DNA of 64,000 nt from assembly GCF_003330765.1 (NCBI RefSeq), contig NZ_CP024903.1:1550001-1614000 (forward strand). Direction: 5' to 3'. A program made the translations under genes and the position numbers. The notes under the pieces were generated by a model. It searched no databases, was not told where the DNA came from, and worked only from the letters and a program-made list of their open reading frames with translations. Shown here piece after piece: positions 33,608 through 42,494 of the stretch (within the stretch, counting starts at the first letter, position 1; each line of letters begins with the position of its first letter). The DNA comes from Burkholderia pyrrocinia (GTDB lineage: Bacteria; Pseudomonadota; Gammaproteobacteria; Burkholderiales; Burkholderiaceae).

Positions 33608-34849
33608 TCAATCCGGATACGTGACGCGCTCCGGTTCGCGCCGCATGATCACCTTCCCGTGGCGAACCGACAGCGTGGCTTTCGCCTGCCGGCGCACGGC
33701 TTCGTAGTCGCTGTCCGCATCGAGCACGACGAGATTCGCCGGACGCCCGACCGCGATGCCGTAGCCGTCGCCGAGTTGCATCGTCGTCGCGCTGTGCTCG
33801 GTCACGAAGTCGAGGCAGCGCTGCAGATCCTGGTAGCCCATCATGTGGCAGATATGAAGGCCCGCATCGAGCACGCGCAGGATGTTGCCGTTGCCCAGCG
33901 GATACCACGGGTCCTTGATCGAATCCTGCCCGAAGCACACGTTGAGGCCCGCGCGGTCGAGTTCCGCCACGCGCGTGACGCCGCGCCGTTTCGGAAACGT
34001 GTCGAAGCGCCCCTGCAGGTGGATGCTCTCGGTCGGGCACGAGATGAAATTCAGGCCCGCGCGCTTCAGCAGCCGGAACAGCTTCGAGCAGTACGCGTTG
34101 TCGTACGAGCCCATCGCGGTCGTGTGGCTCGCCGTCACGCGCGCGCCCATCCCGCGCACGCGCGCCTCTTCGGCGAGCACTTCCAGAAAGCGCGAATGCG
34201 GATCGTCGGTCTCGTCGCAATGCACGTCGACGAGGCAGCCGGTGCGTTCCGCGAGATCCATCAGGAAGCGGATCGAGCTCACGCCCTGCTCGCGCGTGTT
34301 CTCGAAATGCGGGATCCCGCCGACGACGTCCGCCCCCAGGCCGATCGCCTGCTCCATCAGCGCGCGGCCGCCGTCGTACGATTCGATGCCCTCCTGCGGA
34401 AACGCGACGATCTGCAGGTCGATCAACCCGCGCGCCTCGTCCTTCACTTCCAGCATCGCCTTCAGCGCGGCGAGCGTCGGATCGGTGACGTCGACGTGCG
34501 TGCGCACGTGCTGGATCCCGTGGTCGCGCAGCATGCCGATCGCCGCATGCGCGCGCGTCTTCGTGTCCTCGTGCGTGATCGTCGCCTTGCGTTCGGCCCA
34601 GCGCTCGATGCCCTCGAACAGCGTGCCGCTCATGTTCCAGGCGGGCTCGCCGGCCGTCAGCACGGCGTCGAGGTGGATATGCGGCTCGACGAGCGGCGGG
34701 ATCGCGAGGCGGCCGCCCGCATCAACATCGCCGGCGCCCGCGGGCAAGACCGGTGCGGACTGCGCGTCGACCCGCGCGATCGTGCCGCCGTCGATGTCGA
34801 TCGTAAACAGGCCGTCGCGGCCGCGCAGGCGTACGTTGAACAGATTCAT
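33608..34849 (-). CDS. codA: Cytosine deaminase
   Basis: 413 residues, amidohydrolase superfamily, CodA type. VEPHIHLDAVL provides the first two metal-binding His, VDVHCDETDDPHSRFLE the third with substrate contact, TASHTTAM the fourth His, and FGQDSIKDPWYPLGNGN the catalytic Asp with the CodA-specific loop. CLDFVTEHSATTMQL and the final beta segment fit. It deaminates cytosine (and related pyrimidines) to uracil in the cytosol. No cytosine permease is adjacent. The ATG at 34849 replaces an upstream CTG/ATG that would add seven residues. Confidence 0.9.
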   Translation of the reverse strand: MNLFNVRLRGRDGLFTIDIDGGTIARVDAQSAPVLPAGAGDVDAGGRLAIPPLVEPHIHLDAVLTAGEPAWNMSGTLFEGIERWAERKATITHEDTKTRAHAAIGMLRDHGIQHVRTHVDVTDPTLAALKAMLEVKDEARGLIDLQIVAFPQEGIESYDGGRALMEQAIGLGADVVGGIPHFENTREQGVSSIRFLMDLAERTGCLVDVHCDETDDPHSRFLEVLAEEARVRGMGARVTASHTTAMGSYDNAYCSKLFRLLKRAGLNFISCPTESIHLQGRFDTFPKRRGVTRVAELDRAGLNVCFGQDSIKDPWYPLGNGNILRVLDAGLHICHMMGYQDLQRCLDFVTEHSATTMQLGDGYGIAVGRPANLVVLDADSDYEAVRRQAKATLSVRHGKVIMRREPERVTYPD

Positions 34850-34967
34850 GTTTGAGCCCCTTCGTGGCATGCGTTGAAACGGCCGCGCGATGCGTGCGAC
34901 GGCCGTGCGATTCGTTGAATTCGGTAAAAGGAACGGCGGGGAAAGCCGGCGCGCAACGCGCCGCGGG

Positions 34968-35429
34968 TCACGACCAGCCTTCGAACGTCAGGCCGGTTTC
35001 GGCAGCCGCTTCCTCGGGCGTCACATCGCGCACGTGCTGGCCGAACGTCCACACGTGCAGCTCGGGATCGCGCGCACGGTACGTGCGGTCGCCGTAGAAC
35101 TGGTCGGCCGGCTCCTGCAGGATGTCCGCACCGGCCTGCCGTGCGTGCTCGCAATGCGCGTCGATGTCGCTCGCGAGCTGCACATGCACGCTCTGCGTGT
35201 TCCGGCCGCCGACGTCCGGCGGGCTCGCGACGAAGTCGGCCCAGTAGCCGCCGATCATCACCACGCCGCCCGCGTACGTGAGTTCGGCATGCGTGACCTG
35301 CCCGTCGGCCGTATAGACGACGATGCCGCGCCCGAAGCCGAACGCGCGCTCCAGCCATTCGAGCGCGGCGCGCGGATCGCGGTAATACACGGCGGGACTG
35401 ATCGGCGGAAGGGGCGCTGGCGTGGGCAT
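34968..35429 (-). CDS. VOC-superfamily (glyoxalase/bleomycin-resistance-like) protein
   Basis: 153 residues, two beta-alpha-beta-beta-beta units: first AVYYRDPRAALEWLERAFGFGR...HAELTYAGGVVMIGGYW, second SVHVQLASDIDAHCEHARQAGADI...GDRTYRARDPELHVWTFGQ. Potential metal ligands are His (THAEL), His and Glu in the second unit. Uses across the superfamily range from isomerase to dioxygenase to drug binding, and none can be chosen here. It lies 118 bases upstream of codA on the same strand but with no clear link. Confidence 0.83.
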   Translation of the reverse strand: MPTPAPLPPISPAVYYRDPRAALEWLERAFGFGRGIVVYTADGQVTHAELTYAGGVVMIGGYWADFVASPPDVGGRNTQSVHVQLASDIDAHCEHARQAGADILQEPADQFYGDRTYRARDPELHVWTFGQHVRDVTPEEAAAETGLTFEGWS

Positions 35430-35747
35430 CGTCTGTCTCCGGTCGTAGGGACGCCCCCATTCTCCGCGTGTCCGCCACGCCGATCAACCACCGTGCGTTC
35501 GTGCGCGCCTGTTGCAGCGATGCGACAACGAACGCGAGCCGCACGCCCGCCCGCGGCCCAACGCGATGCGATGCGATGCGAAAAGGGGCCGGCGTCGGGC
35601 GCGGGCAGCACGTCGTGTCGGTTTTGTGAACGACTCTTGTGCGATCTGGAAAGGTGCGCTCGCGCGGCACCCGGGCCTTGCGCACGGTCCGCATTCCTAT
35701 ACTTGCGCCGAACTTTTGTTCCCCATCCCACACGCAGGAGTCTTTCG
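35430..35747. promoter_or_regulatory. Divergent promoter region before the porin gene
   Basis: 318 bases, no gene. A TATACT hexamer at 35698-35703, about 45 bases before the porin ATG, is a good -10 candidate although the -35 is unclear. AGGAG precedes the ATG by 8 bases. A run of Ala-Arg-like GC-rich sequence fills the rest. Confidence 0.4.
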
Positions 35748-36890
35748 ATGAAAAAAACGCTCGTTGCCGGCGCATCCGTCGCCGCGCTGTTCGCCCCGCT
35801 CGCTCACGCGCAGAGCTCGGTCACGCTGTACGGCCTGATCGATGCCGGCATCGTCTACACCAACAACGCCAACGGCGCATCGCTGTGGCGCCTGAACAGC
35901 GGCACCGTCAACGGCAGCCGCGTCGGGTTTCGCGGCACCGAGGATCTCGGCGGTGGCCTGAAAGCGCTGTTCGTGCTCGAGAACGGCTTCAACGTGAACA
36001 ACGGCGGGCTCGGCCAGGACGGCAAGCTGTTCGGCCGCCATGCGTACGTCGGCCTGAGCCAGACCGGCTACGGCACGCTGACGCTCGGCCGCCAGTACGA
36101 CACGATGGTCGACTTCGTCGCGCCGCTGTCGGCGACGGCCGGCGACTTCGGCGACGCGAGCTTCGCGCATCCGTTCGACAACGACAACCTGAACCACTCG
36201 CTGCGCATCAACAACGCGGTCAAGTACACGAGCGAGACCTATGCAGGCTTCAAGGTCGGCGCGATGTATGCGTTCTCGAACGCGACGAACTTCGGCGCGA
36301 ACCGCGCATACAGCGTCGCGGCGAGCTACACGAACGGCCCGCTGAAACTGGCCGGCGCCTACTTGCAGATGAACGGCACCAAGGGTTCGACGAGTGCGAG
36401 CCCCGGCGCGACCGACGTCGCCGAAGCGAAGAGCGTGAGCCAGGGCGGCTGGTCGATCGGCTCGGACCGCATGCGCTCGTATGGCGGCGGCGTCAGCTAC
36501 GGGTTCGGCCCGGCCACCGTCGGCTTCGTCTATACGCGCTCGCAGTACGACAACACGGGTTCGTTCGGCTCGACCGGCCAGATCGCGTTCAACAACTACG
36601 ACGTGAACGTGCGCTATGCGGTGACGCCGGCCGTCAGCCTCGGCGCGGCCTACGTATATACGGACGCCAGCGTGTCGAATCCCGACAGCAAGCACGGCAC
36701 CGATCCGAAGTGGCACCAGGTCGACCTGCAGGCCGTCTACAAGCTGTCGCGCCGCACGGACGTCTACGCGGAAGCCATGGTTCAGCACGCGTCGGGCCGC
36801 GGCTATCAGGCGTTCATCAACGGCTCGGGCGGCGCATCGAGCACGGCGAACCAGATCGTCGGCACGATCGGCATGCGCACGCGCTTCTGA
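35748..36890 (+). CDS. Gram-negative general porin (OpcP/OmpC-like, Burkholderia type)
   Basis: 380 residues. A signal peptide (MKKTLVAGASVAALFAPLAHA) precedes the beta-barrel, opening SSVTLYGLIDAGIVYTNN and closing with TIGMRTRF, whose terminal Phe is the outer-membrane sorting signal. Landmarks of the Porin_4 family are SRVGFRGTEDLGGGLKALFVLENGF and GRHAYVGLSQTGYGTLTLGRQYD. It probably forms trimeric 16-strand diffusion pores. It has its own promoter region and is followed by a separate small gene. Confidence 0.93.
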   Translation: MKKTLVAGASVAALFAPLAHAQSSVTLYGLIDAGIVYTNNANGASLWRLNSGTVNGSRVGFRGTEDLGGGLKALFVLENGFNVNNGGLGQDGKLFGRHAYVGLSQTGYGTLTLGRQYDTMVDFVAPLSATAGDFGDASFAHPFDNDNLNHSLRINNAVKYTSETYAGFKVGAMYAFSNATNFGANRAYSVAASYTNGPLKLAGAYLQMNGTKGSTSASPGATDVAEAKSVSQGGWSIGSDRMRSYGGGVSYGFGPATVGFVYTRSQYDNTGSFGSTGQIAFNNYDVNVRYAVTPAVSLGAAYVYTDASVSNPDSKHGTDPKWHQVDLQAVYKLSRRTDVYAEAMVQHASGRGYQAFINGSGGASSTANQIVGTIGMRTRF

Positions 36891-37102
36891 CCGGCATGAC
36901 CCGGCGCCGCCCGCGCACGGCGAACCCGCGTCGTCAGGCGGGTCGGCGCGGCACGGGCGGCGCAATGTTGTTCCATCTGGAAGGCTCCCTGCCTGGAATC
37001 GGGGTTTTTGCGCGTGCGAGCGCTGCGTAGACTGGCCTCGACGGTTCGGATCACGCATCGATCGCCGAACCGGACAGCACACCCCGTACCCAGGAGAACA
37101 TT

Positions 37103-37405
37103 GTGAAATTGCTCGTCGTTACCGCCGCCGCCGCTGTCCTGCTCGCCGCACCGGCCCTGTCGTTCGCCCAGTCGGCGAAGTCGCCCGTCACGCGCGCGCA
37201 GGTACTGCAGGAGTTGTATGACCTCGAATCGGTCGGCTACAACCCGTCGCTCGGCGACGCCGGCAACTATCCGGACGACATCATGGCCGCGCAGGAACGG
37301 CTCGCCGCGAAACGCCTCGCGGAGCACAAGGCCGCGCAAGCCGCATACGGCCCGGCCGGCGTCGCGGCGACCGAATCGGGCGCGGCAGCGAAGCCGGCGC
37401 TGTGA
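37103..37405 (+). CDS. DUF4148-family exported protein
   Basis: 100 residues. GTG start with AGGAGA upstream, signal peptide ending SFAQ, and DUF4148 core VTRAQVLQELYDLESVGYNPSLGDAGNYPDDIMAAQERLAAKR. It is a paralogue of the protein at 10327-10659; both keep the YNP and YP..I.AAQ pattern. Function unknown, periplasmic. It is separated from the porin by 212 bases with room for its own promoter. Confidence 0.88.
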   Translation: MKLLVVTAAAAVLLAAPALSFAQSAKSPVTRAQVLQELYDLESVGYNPSLGDAGNYPDDIMAAQERLAAKRLAEHKAAQAAYGPAGVAATESGAAAKPAL

Positions 37406-37508
37406 CGACGTGACGAAGCACCCCGCCCGCGCGAATGATGTGCTGCGGGCGAGGCGCGTGTCGCGTTTGCGTGAAGAAGCCGGCAACGCGCCGGTGCGCG
37501 CCCGCCGT

Positions 37509-38456
37509 TCAGGCGGCCTGCGGTTCGCGACCGATCGCGTTCAACATCTCGACATCGCGCGCGATCATCCCCGGCACCTGCGCACGCAGCATCTCGACCC
37601 AGGTCCGCACCTTCGCGTCGACGAAGCGGCGCGACGGATACAGCGCATACACGTTCATCTTCTGCAGGATGTGCGCGGGCAACACGCGCACGAGCGTGCC
37701 GTCGCGCAGCGCGTCGATCGCCGAGTACAGCGGCAGCATGCCGAGCCCGATGCCGTCGCGGATCGCGAGTGCGAGCGATTCGGCCGTGTTGGTCTGCACC
37801 GGCCCGGCGACGTGGATCTGCTCGACGCCCTCGGGCCCTTCGAGCACCCATTCGTGCGTCGGGAACGCCGGCGTGCACAGCGTCAGGCACGCGTGCGAAG
37901 CGAGATCCTGCGGACGGGCCGGCACGCCGTGCCGTTTCACATAGTCGGGCGACGCGCACAGGATGCTGAACGTCGAGCCGAGCAGGTGCGACACGAGTTC
38001 CGAATCGGGCAGCGACGACGCGGTCACGACGGCCATGTCGTTCGTGCCGTCGAACAGGTCGGGCATGCGCTGCGACAGCGACAGTTCGATCGACACGTCC
38101 GGGAACTGCGCGTGATAGCGCGTCAGCGCGGGCAATACATAGTGGTGACCGACACTCGCGAAGCTGTGCATGCGCAGCACGCCGGCCGGCCGTTCGTGCG
38201 CACAGCTCGCCTCTTCTTCCGCGCGGTCGACGTCGGCGAGGATCTGCCGGCAGCGCCGCAAATAGCTTTCGCCGGCCGACGTGAGCGCGAGACGGCGCGT
38301 CGAGCGATTCATCAGACGGGTGCGCAGGCGCGCCTCGAGCTCCGACACCGCGCGCGACATCGCGCCCGTCGTCGAATTCAGCGATTGCGCGGCGGCGGTG
38401 AAACTGCCCGTCTCGACGACGCGCGTAAACACCCGCATGTTTTGTAGGGTATCCAT
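37509..38456 (-). CDS. LysR-family transcriptional regulator
   Basis: 315 residues. The N-terminal helix-turn-helix (MRVFTRVVETGSFTAAAQSLNSTTGAMSRAVSELEARL) is of the CrgA/AaeR subgroup, followed by the effector domain (about 92-300). It is divergent from the FUSC efflux gene at 38658, the arrangement found for aromatic-acid efflux regulators, so an aromatic acid effector is plausible. A palindrome (38473-38486) lies 17-30 bases upstream of its start. Confidence 0.92.
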   Translation of the reverse strand: MDTLQNMRVFTRVVETGSFTAAAQSLNSTTGAMSRAVSELEARLRTRLMNRSTRRLALTSAGESYLRRCRQILADVDRAEEEASCAHERPAGVLRMHSFASVGHHYVLPALTRYHAQFPDVSIELSLSQRMPDLFDGTNDMAVVTASSLPDSELVSHLLGSTFSILCASPDYVKRHGVPARPQDLASHACLTLCTPAFPTHEWVLEGPEGVEQIHVAGPVQTNTAESLALAIRDGIGLGMLPLYSAIDALRDGTLVRVLPAHILQKMNVYALYPSRRFVDAKVRTWVEMLRAQVPGMIARDVEMLNAIGREPQAA

Positions 38457-38472
38457 TCCTGTGAGCGACCTG

Positions 38473-38486
38473 TAGCGGAGCCGCTA
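38473..38486. promoter_or_regulatory. Inverted repeat between LysR and FUSC genes
   Basis: TAGCGG-AG-CCGCTA has perfect 6-base arms in the 201-base divergent spacer, 17-30 bases from the LysR ATG. It could be a LysR autoregulatory or shared operator. It does not match the ideal T-N11-A form exactly, although T38473 and A38486 are spaced by 12. Confidence 0.5.
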
Positions 38487-38657
38487 TTTTCCTCCACCGG
38501 ATGCGACCGATTGTTACTCCGGCTGCAACTATCGTTTCCCCGCAGCTGCGTTAATACGCGAGCGCCGCACTCCTACAATCGGCGCCTCACCAGTCGAACA
38601 AACCCGTTCGGACGCACCGCGGCACCTTGCCCGGCACCGGGCAGGCCCCCTCTTTTC

Positions 38658-40841
38658 ATGAAGCCACAACCTGCGATCGAGCGACCTTCCATCGAACCGG
38701 CACGATGGAGCGCATGGCTCGATCCGCTCGGCGACGCGGCGCGCGACTGGGCCGCCAGCGACGGGCTGATCTGGCTGCACCTCGCCAAGACCGTGTTCGC
38801 GGCGCTCCTGGCGATGGGCCTCGCGATGCGTCTCGAGATGTCGCAGCCGCGCACGGCGATGACGACCGTGTTCGTGCTGATGCAGCCTATGTCGGGAATG
38901 GTGTTCGCGAAGAGCTTCTATCGCGTGCTGGGCACGGCGGCCGGCCTCGTCGCCGCGCTCGCGCTCGGCGGGCTGTTCGCGCAGCAGCCCGAGCTGTACA
39001 TGGCCGGCATCACGCTGTGGATCGGCGGCTGCATCGCGCTCGCGGTGCGCAACCGCCACTTCCGCTGGTACGGCTTCGTGCTCGCCGGCTACACGGCCGC
39101 GCTGATCGGCCTGCCGGCCGTGATGACGCCGCAGACGCTGTTCCAGTCCGCGCTCACGCGCGCCGCGGAAGTCGCGCTGGGCATCGCGTGCTCGGGCGCG
39201 GTCAGCGCGCTGATCCTGCCGCTCAGCTCCGCGAAGGCGCTGATGCGCGCGCTGAGCGCGCGCCACGCGACGTTCGCGGCCTTCACGGCCGGCACGCTCG
39301 CGGGCGACGTCGCGCGCGGCGATTTCGAGCGGCGCTTCGCCGATTTCGTCGACGACATCGTCGGTTTCGAGGCCAACCGCGCGTTCGCGTCGTTCGAGGA
39401 TCCGCACATTCGCGCGCGCAGCCGCCGGCTCGCGCGGCTGAACAGCGAGTTCATGAACGCGTGCACGCGGCTGCATGCGCTGCACCAGCTCGTCAAGCGC
39501 CTGCGCGCGAATGGCTCGGACGCGGTGCTCGATGCGCTCGCGCCGCACGTCGACGCGCTCGCGCAACGGTTCGCCGCGCTGCGCGACGAGCGGCGGCGCG
39601 GCATCGCGCCGGCCACCGGCGCGCTGCTCGAACTGCGGCACTTCCACAGCGTGTTGCCGAAGGCCGCGCGTGCGTCGCGGCGGAACATCGAGGACCATGC
39701 GGCCGGCGGCCTGCTCGACTTCGATACCGCGATCGAGCTGCTGTACCGCTTCATCGGCGAATACCTCGGCTACGCCGACACCTACGCGTCGCTCGACCAG
39801 GACGATCACGCGCTCGAACGCTCGGTCACGCATTACGCGGTGAAGACCAATGCGTTCTTCGTCGGCTTCGCGTTCCTGCGCACTGCCGTCGCCGTCGGCG
39901 CGATGAGTGCGTTCTGGCTCGCATCGGAGTGGCCAAGCGGCTCGCTCGCCGTCATCGCCACCGCGATCGCATGCGCGCTCAGCTCGACGTCGCCGCGCGC
40001 GCCGAAGTTCGTCGCGCAAATGAGTGTCGGTGCGGCATTCGCGACCGCCGTCGGCTACCTGTTCCTGTGTTACGTGTATCCGAACATCGACGGCTTCCCG
40101 CTGCTGTGCGCGACGCTCGCGCCGGTGCTCGGCCTCGGCGCGTTTCTCGCGATGCGGCCGGGCCTGTCCGGCTACGGAATCGGCTTCGCGGTGTTCTTCT
40201 GCCTGCTCGCGGGCCCCGACAACGCGATCGCCTATACGCCCGAGGTGCTGATCAACAACGGGCTGGCCATCGTCGTCGCGATGCTCGCGTGCTCGCTCGT
40301 GTTCGCGGTCGTGTTCCCCACCCACATGCCGTGGCTCACGGGCCGTATCGCGCACGACCTGCGCCGCCAGGTCACGCTTGCGTGCGAAGGCGCGCCGGAC
40401 GGTCTCGCGCAGCGCTTCCAGTCGAGCACGCACGACCTGATGGCGCAGTTGCGCACGCTGCTCGTGCGGCGCACGCGGCAGCACCGCGACGCGCTGCGCT
40501 GGATGCTGTCGACGCTCGAGGTCGGCCATGCGGTGATCGACCTGCGCGACGAACTGCACGCGTTCTGCGAATCGAAGCCACCGCAGGCGCTGCGCTGGAC
40601 CGGTTCGATCGATGCGGTGCTGCACGAACTGCCGCGTTTCTTCGACGATCCGACGCCCGGCCATCACGCGCGCACGCTGAAATCGGTCAATCTCGCGATC
40701 CGCGCGGCGCAGCATGCGTTGCAGGCGTGGTACGCGGTGCCCGACGCGCGCCGCCGCATGCAGCGGATCGTTGGCTGCCTGCACTTCATGCGCAGCGCGC
40801 TGCTGGACAAGGACGCGCCGTTCAACCGGCACCACCATTGA
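38658..40841 (+). CDS. FUSC-family inner-membrane efflux protein (AaeB/YccS-like)
   Basis: 727 residues in the FUSC layout: hydrophobic helices at about 40-185, a cytoplasmic helical region (about 190-400), a second hydrophobic block (about 405-560, with AIACALSSTSPRAPKFVAQMSVGAAFATAVGYLF), and a C-terminal soluble domain. FVLMQPMSGMVFAKSFYRVLGTAAG is diagnostic. Relatives export hydroxybenzoates or fusaric acid, usually with a membrane-fusion partner. None is adjacent, but a small exported protein lies 137 bases downstream. Start at ATG 38658, at the point where family-like sequence begins. Confidence 0.88.
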   Translation: MKPQPAIERPSIEPARWSAWLDPLGDAARDWAASDGLIWLHLAKTVFAALLAMGLAMRLEMSQPRTAMTTVFVLMQPMSGMVFAKSFYRVLGTAAGLVAALALGGLFAQQPELYMAGITLWIGGCIALAVRNRHFRWYGFVLAGYTAALIGLPAVMTPQTLFQSALTRAAEVALGIACSGAVSALILPLSSAKALMRALSARHATFAAFTAGTLAGDVARGDFERRFADFVDDIVGFEANRAFASFEDPHIRARSRRLARLNSEFMNACTRLHALHQLVKRLRANGSDAVLDALAPHVDALAQRFAALRDERRRGIAPATGALLELRHFHSVLPKAARASRRNIEDHAAGGLLDFDTAIELLYRFIGEYLGYADTYASLDQDDHALERSVTHYAVKTNAFFVGFAFLRTAVAVGAMSAFWLASEWPSGSLAVIATAIACALSSTSPRAPKFVAQMSVGAAFATAVGYLFLCYVYPNIDGFPLLCATLAPVLGLGAFLAMRPGLSGYGIGFAVFFCLLAGPDNAIAYTPEVLINNGLAIVVAMLACSLVFAVVFPTHMPWLTGRIAHDLRRQVTLACEGAPDGLAQRFQSSTHDLMAQLRTLLVRRTRQHRDALRWMLSTLEVGHAVIDLRDELHAFCESKPPQALRWTGSIDAVLHELPRFFDDPTPGHHARTLKSVNLAIRAAQHALQAWYAVPDARRRMQRIVGCLHFMRSALLDKDAPFNRHHH

Positions 40842-40978
40842 ACATCGGTGCGTGCCCAACGGGATCCTTGTTCCGAATGGAAATATGCTCTACAGCCGCG
40901 GTGATTAATCTTTAAGCAGTGCGAGCCTATAGTTTTCTCACTGCCAGCGAGACTGGCACTCACCCCGGAGAAACCAAA

Positions 40979-41191
40979 ATGAAGCCGCTGCACCTCGCCC
41001 TCGTTGCCCTGTCGCTCACCGCCGCTGTCGCCCACGCACAGCCGGCGCCGGCCGACGTCGCACAGCAACAGGCGAACCGCGCCGAAGCCGTCAAGGCCGC
41101 CGGCCGCGTCGATCGTGCGCAATCGAAGCAGGAAGACCCGAACGCATGCGTCGGCCCCGTCAGCTTCTGCAACATCTACTTCGGCAGCTAA
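40979..41191 (+). CDS. Small exported hypothetical protein, 70 residues
   Basis: A signal peptide (MKPLHLALVALSLTAAVAHAQ) is followed by a ~50-residue polar mature chain with two Cys (NACVGPVSFCNIYFGS) that could pair. GGAGAAACC precedes the ATG. No family recognised. Normal codon use and a clear export signal argue that it is real. It follows the FUSC gene but has AT-rich sequence upstream (about 40895-40930) that may be its own promoter. Confidence 0.7.
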   Translation: MKPLHLALVALSLTAAVAHAQPAPADVAQQQANRAEAVKAAGRVDRAQSKQEDPNACVGPVSFCNIYFGS

Positions 41192-41225
41192 GCATGACGC
41201 CGCGTCGTCACGGCCAGGCCCGCCG

Positions 41226-41248
41226 CGCCCGCATCGCATGCGCGGGCG
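41226..41248. terminator. Possible hairpin terminator between convergent genes
   Basis: CGCCCGC and GCGGGCG form a 7-bp stem with a 9-base loop between a plus-strand stop (41191) and the minus-strand stop at 41321. No T-run. Confidence 0.3.
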
Positions 41249-41320
41249 GGCGGCGTACCGGCCGATCGCCGCATCGCCGCCCCGATCCACGCCGCTTCGA
41301 TTGAAGCGGCACATGCCGTT

Positions 41321-42430
41321 TCAGGCGCCGCGCCCCGGCCGCCAGCCCACTTCGCGCAACGCATCCAGCAAGCGCGCCTGCCCGAGCCCTTCGACCCGCG
41401 CGCCGCGCGACTCGACGTCGCCGCCTGCGACCAGCGCATTCACGATCGCTTCCTCCACCGCTTCCGCCGCCGAGACGAACAGCGCGGAAATATGGTCGTT
41501 GTTGACCATCTTCACGCCGGTGGTCGGCGCCCCCTTGCTGCCGTAGTTCGCCGCCGGCAGACCGTCATTGCCTGTTGCAAACGCAAGGAAGACGTCGCCG
41601 CTCGAATCCTCGGTGCCGCCGCCGACGCGCGCGAGCCCGACGCCCGCGCGCTGCGCGAGGCGCGTGCACTGATGCGGCAGCAGCGGTGCGTCGGTCGCGA
41701 TCGTGACGACGATCGAGCCCATGCCGGCCTCGCCTTTCGCGTCCGGTGCGCGGAACGGCGAATGCACGTGCCGCAGCACGTCGCCGACCGGGTAGCCGGC
41801 GACGCGCAGCATCTCGCGCACGCCGTAGTTCGCCTGCACCAGCGCGCCGACGGTCCAGCCGCCCGCATCAGCCGCGAGCACGCGCGACGCGGTGCCGATG
41901 CCGCCCTTGAACTCGTGGCAGATCATGCCCGTGCCGCCACCCACGCTGCCCTCGGCGACCGGCCCCGACTGCGCGGCGGACAGCGCGCGCTGCACGTGCG
42001 CGGCGCTCACGTGCTGCCCCCAGATGTCGTTCAGCAGCCCGTCGTAGGTTTCCATCACGACCGGCATGCACCAGTACACGCGGCCGGCCGCCGCTTCACG
42101 CTCGTTCGCGACGAGCGCGTCGCGCACCGCGCCGACGCTGTGCGTGTTCGTATAGGCGATCGGCGTCGTCAGCAGGCCGGCCTCGCGGATCCACTCGAGC
42201 CCGGTCGCGTCGCCGTTGCCGTTCAGCACGTGCACGCCCGCGAAGCATGGCGAATCGTGCGCGGCGCCCGCGCGCGGTTCGATGACGGTGACGCCGGTAC
42301 GGATCGATGCGTCGCCGTTCTCGACGTTCAGCGTGCAATGCCCGACCCGCACGCCCGGAACGTCCGTGATCGCGTTGAAGCGGCCCGGCGTGCCGAGTCC
42401 GATGCGGATGCCGAGATCCCTCGTGCGCAT
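41321..42430 (-). CDS. P1-family aminopeptidase (DmpA/L-aminopeptidase D-esterase type)
   Basis: 369 residues. The start RDLGIRIGLGTPGRFNAITDVPGVRVGHCTL is the P1-family opening. Activation in this Ntn-like family is by self-cleavage before a Ser; GEAGMGSIVV places that at Gly238-Ser239, close to the position in DmpA. GGTGMICHEFKGGIGTASR and NNDHISALFVSAAEAVEEAI are also typical. It removes N-terminal residues from short or D-containing peptides. The APC permease gene upstream (64-base gap) likely imports a substrate or product. GGAGGAA precedes ATG 42430. Confidence 0.9.
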   Translation of the reverse strand: MRTRDLGIRIGLGTPGRFNAITDVPGVRVGHCTLNVENGDASIRTGVTVIEPRAGAAHDSPCFAGVHVLNGNGDATGLEWIREAGLLTTPIAYTNTHSVGAVRDALVANEREAAAGRVYWCMPVVMETYDGLLNDIWGQHVSAAHVQRALSAAQSGPVAEGSVGGGTGMICHEFKGGIGTASRVLAADAGGWTVGALVQANYGVREMLRVAGYPVGDVLRHVHSPFRAPDAKGEAGMGSIVVTIATDAPLLPHQCTRLAQRAGVGLARVGGGTEDSSGDVFLAFATGNDGLPAANYGSKGAPTTGVKMVNNDHISALFVSAAEAVEEAIVNALVAGGDVESRGARVEGLGQARLLDALREVGWRPGRGA

Positions 42431-42494
42431 GATGCAATTCCTCCAGTCTTTCAATGGTTCGGTGGTTCGGTGTTGCAAGGTGACGATCTCGCGC

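Noticed and set aside
37426..37500. GC-rich dyads after the second DUF4148 gene
   Set aside because: Short partial stems (such as GCCGG near 37480) without a T-run; common by chance at this GC content.
38529..40859. Long minus-strand frame opposite the FUSC gene
   Set aside because: Same length as the real gene and mirror of its codons; no membrane helices or motifs.
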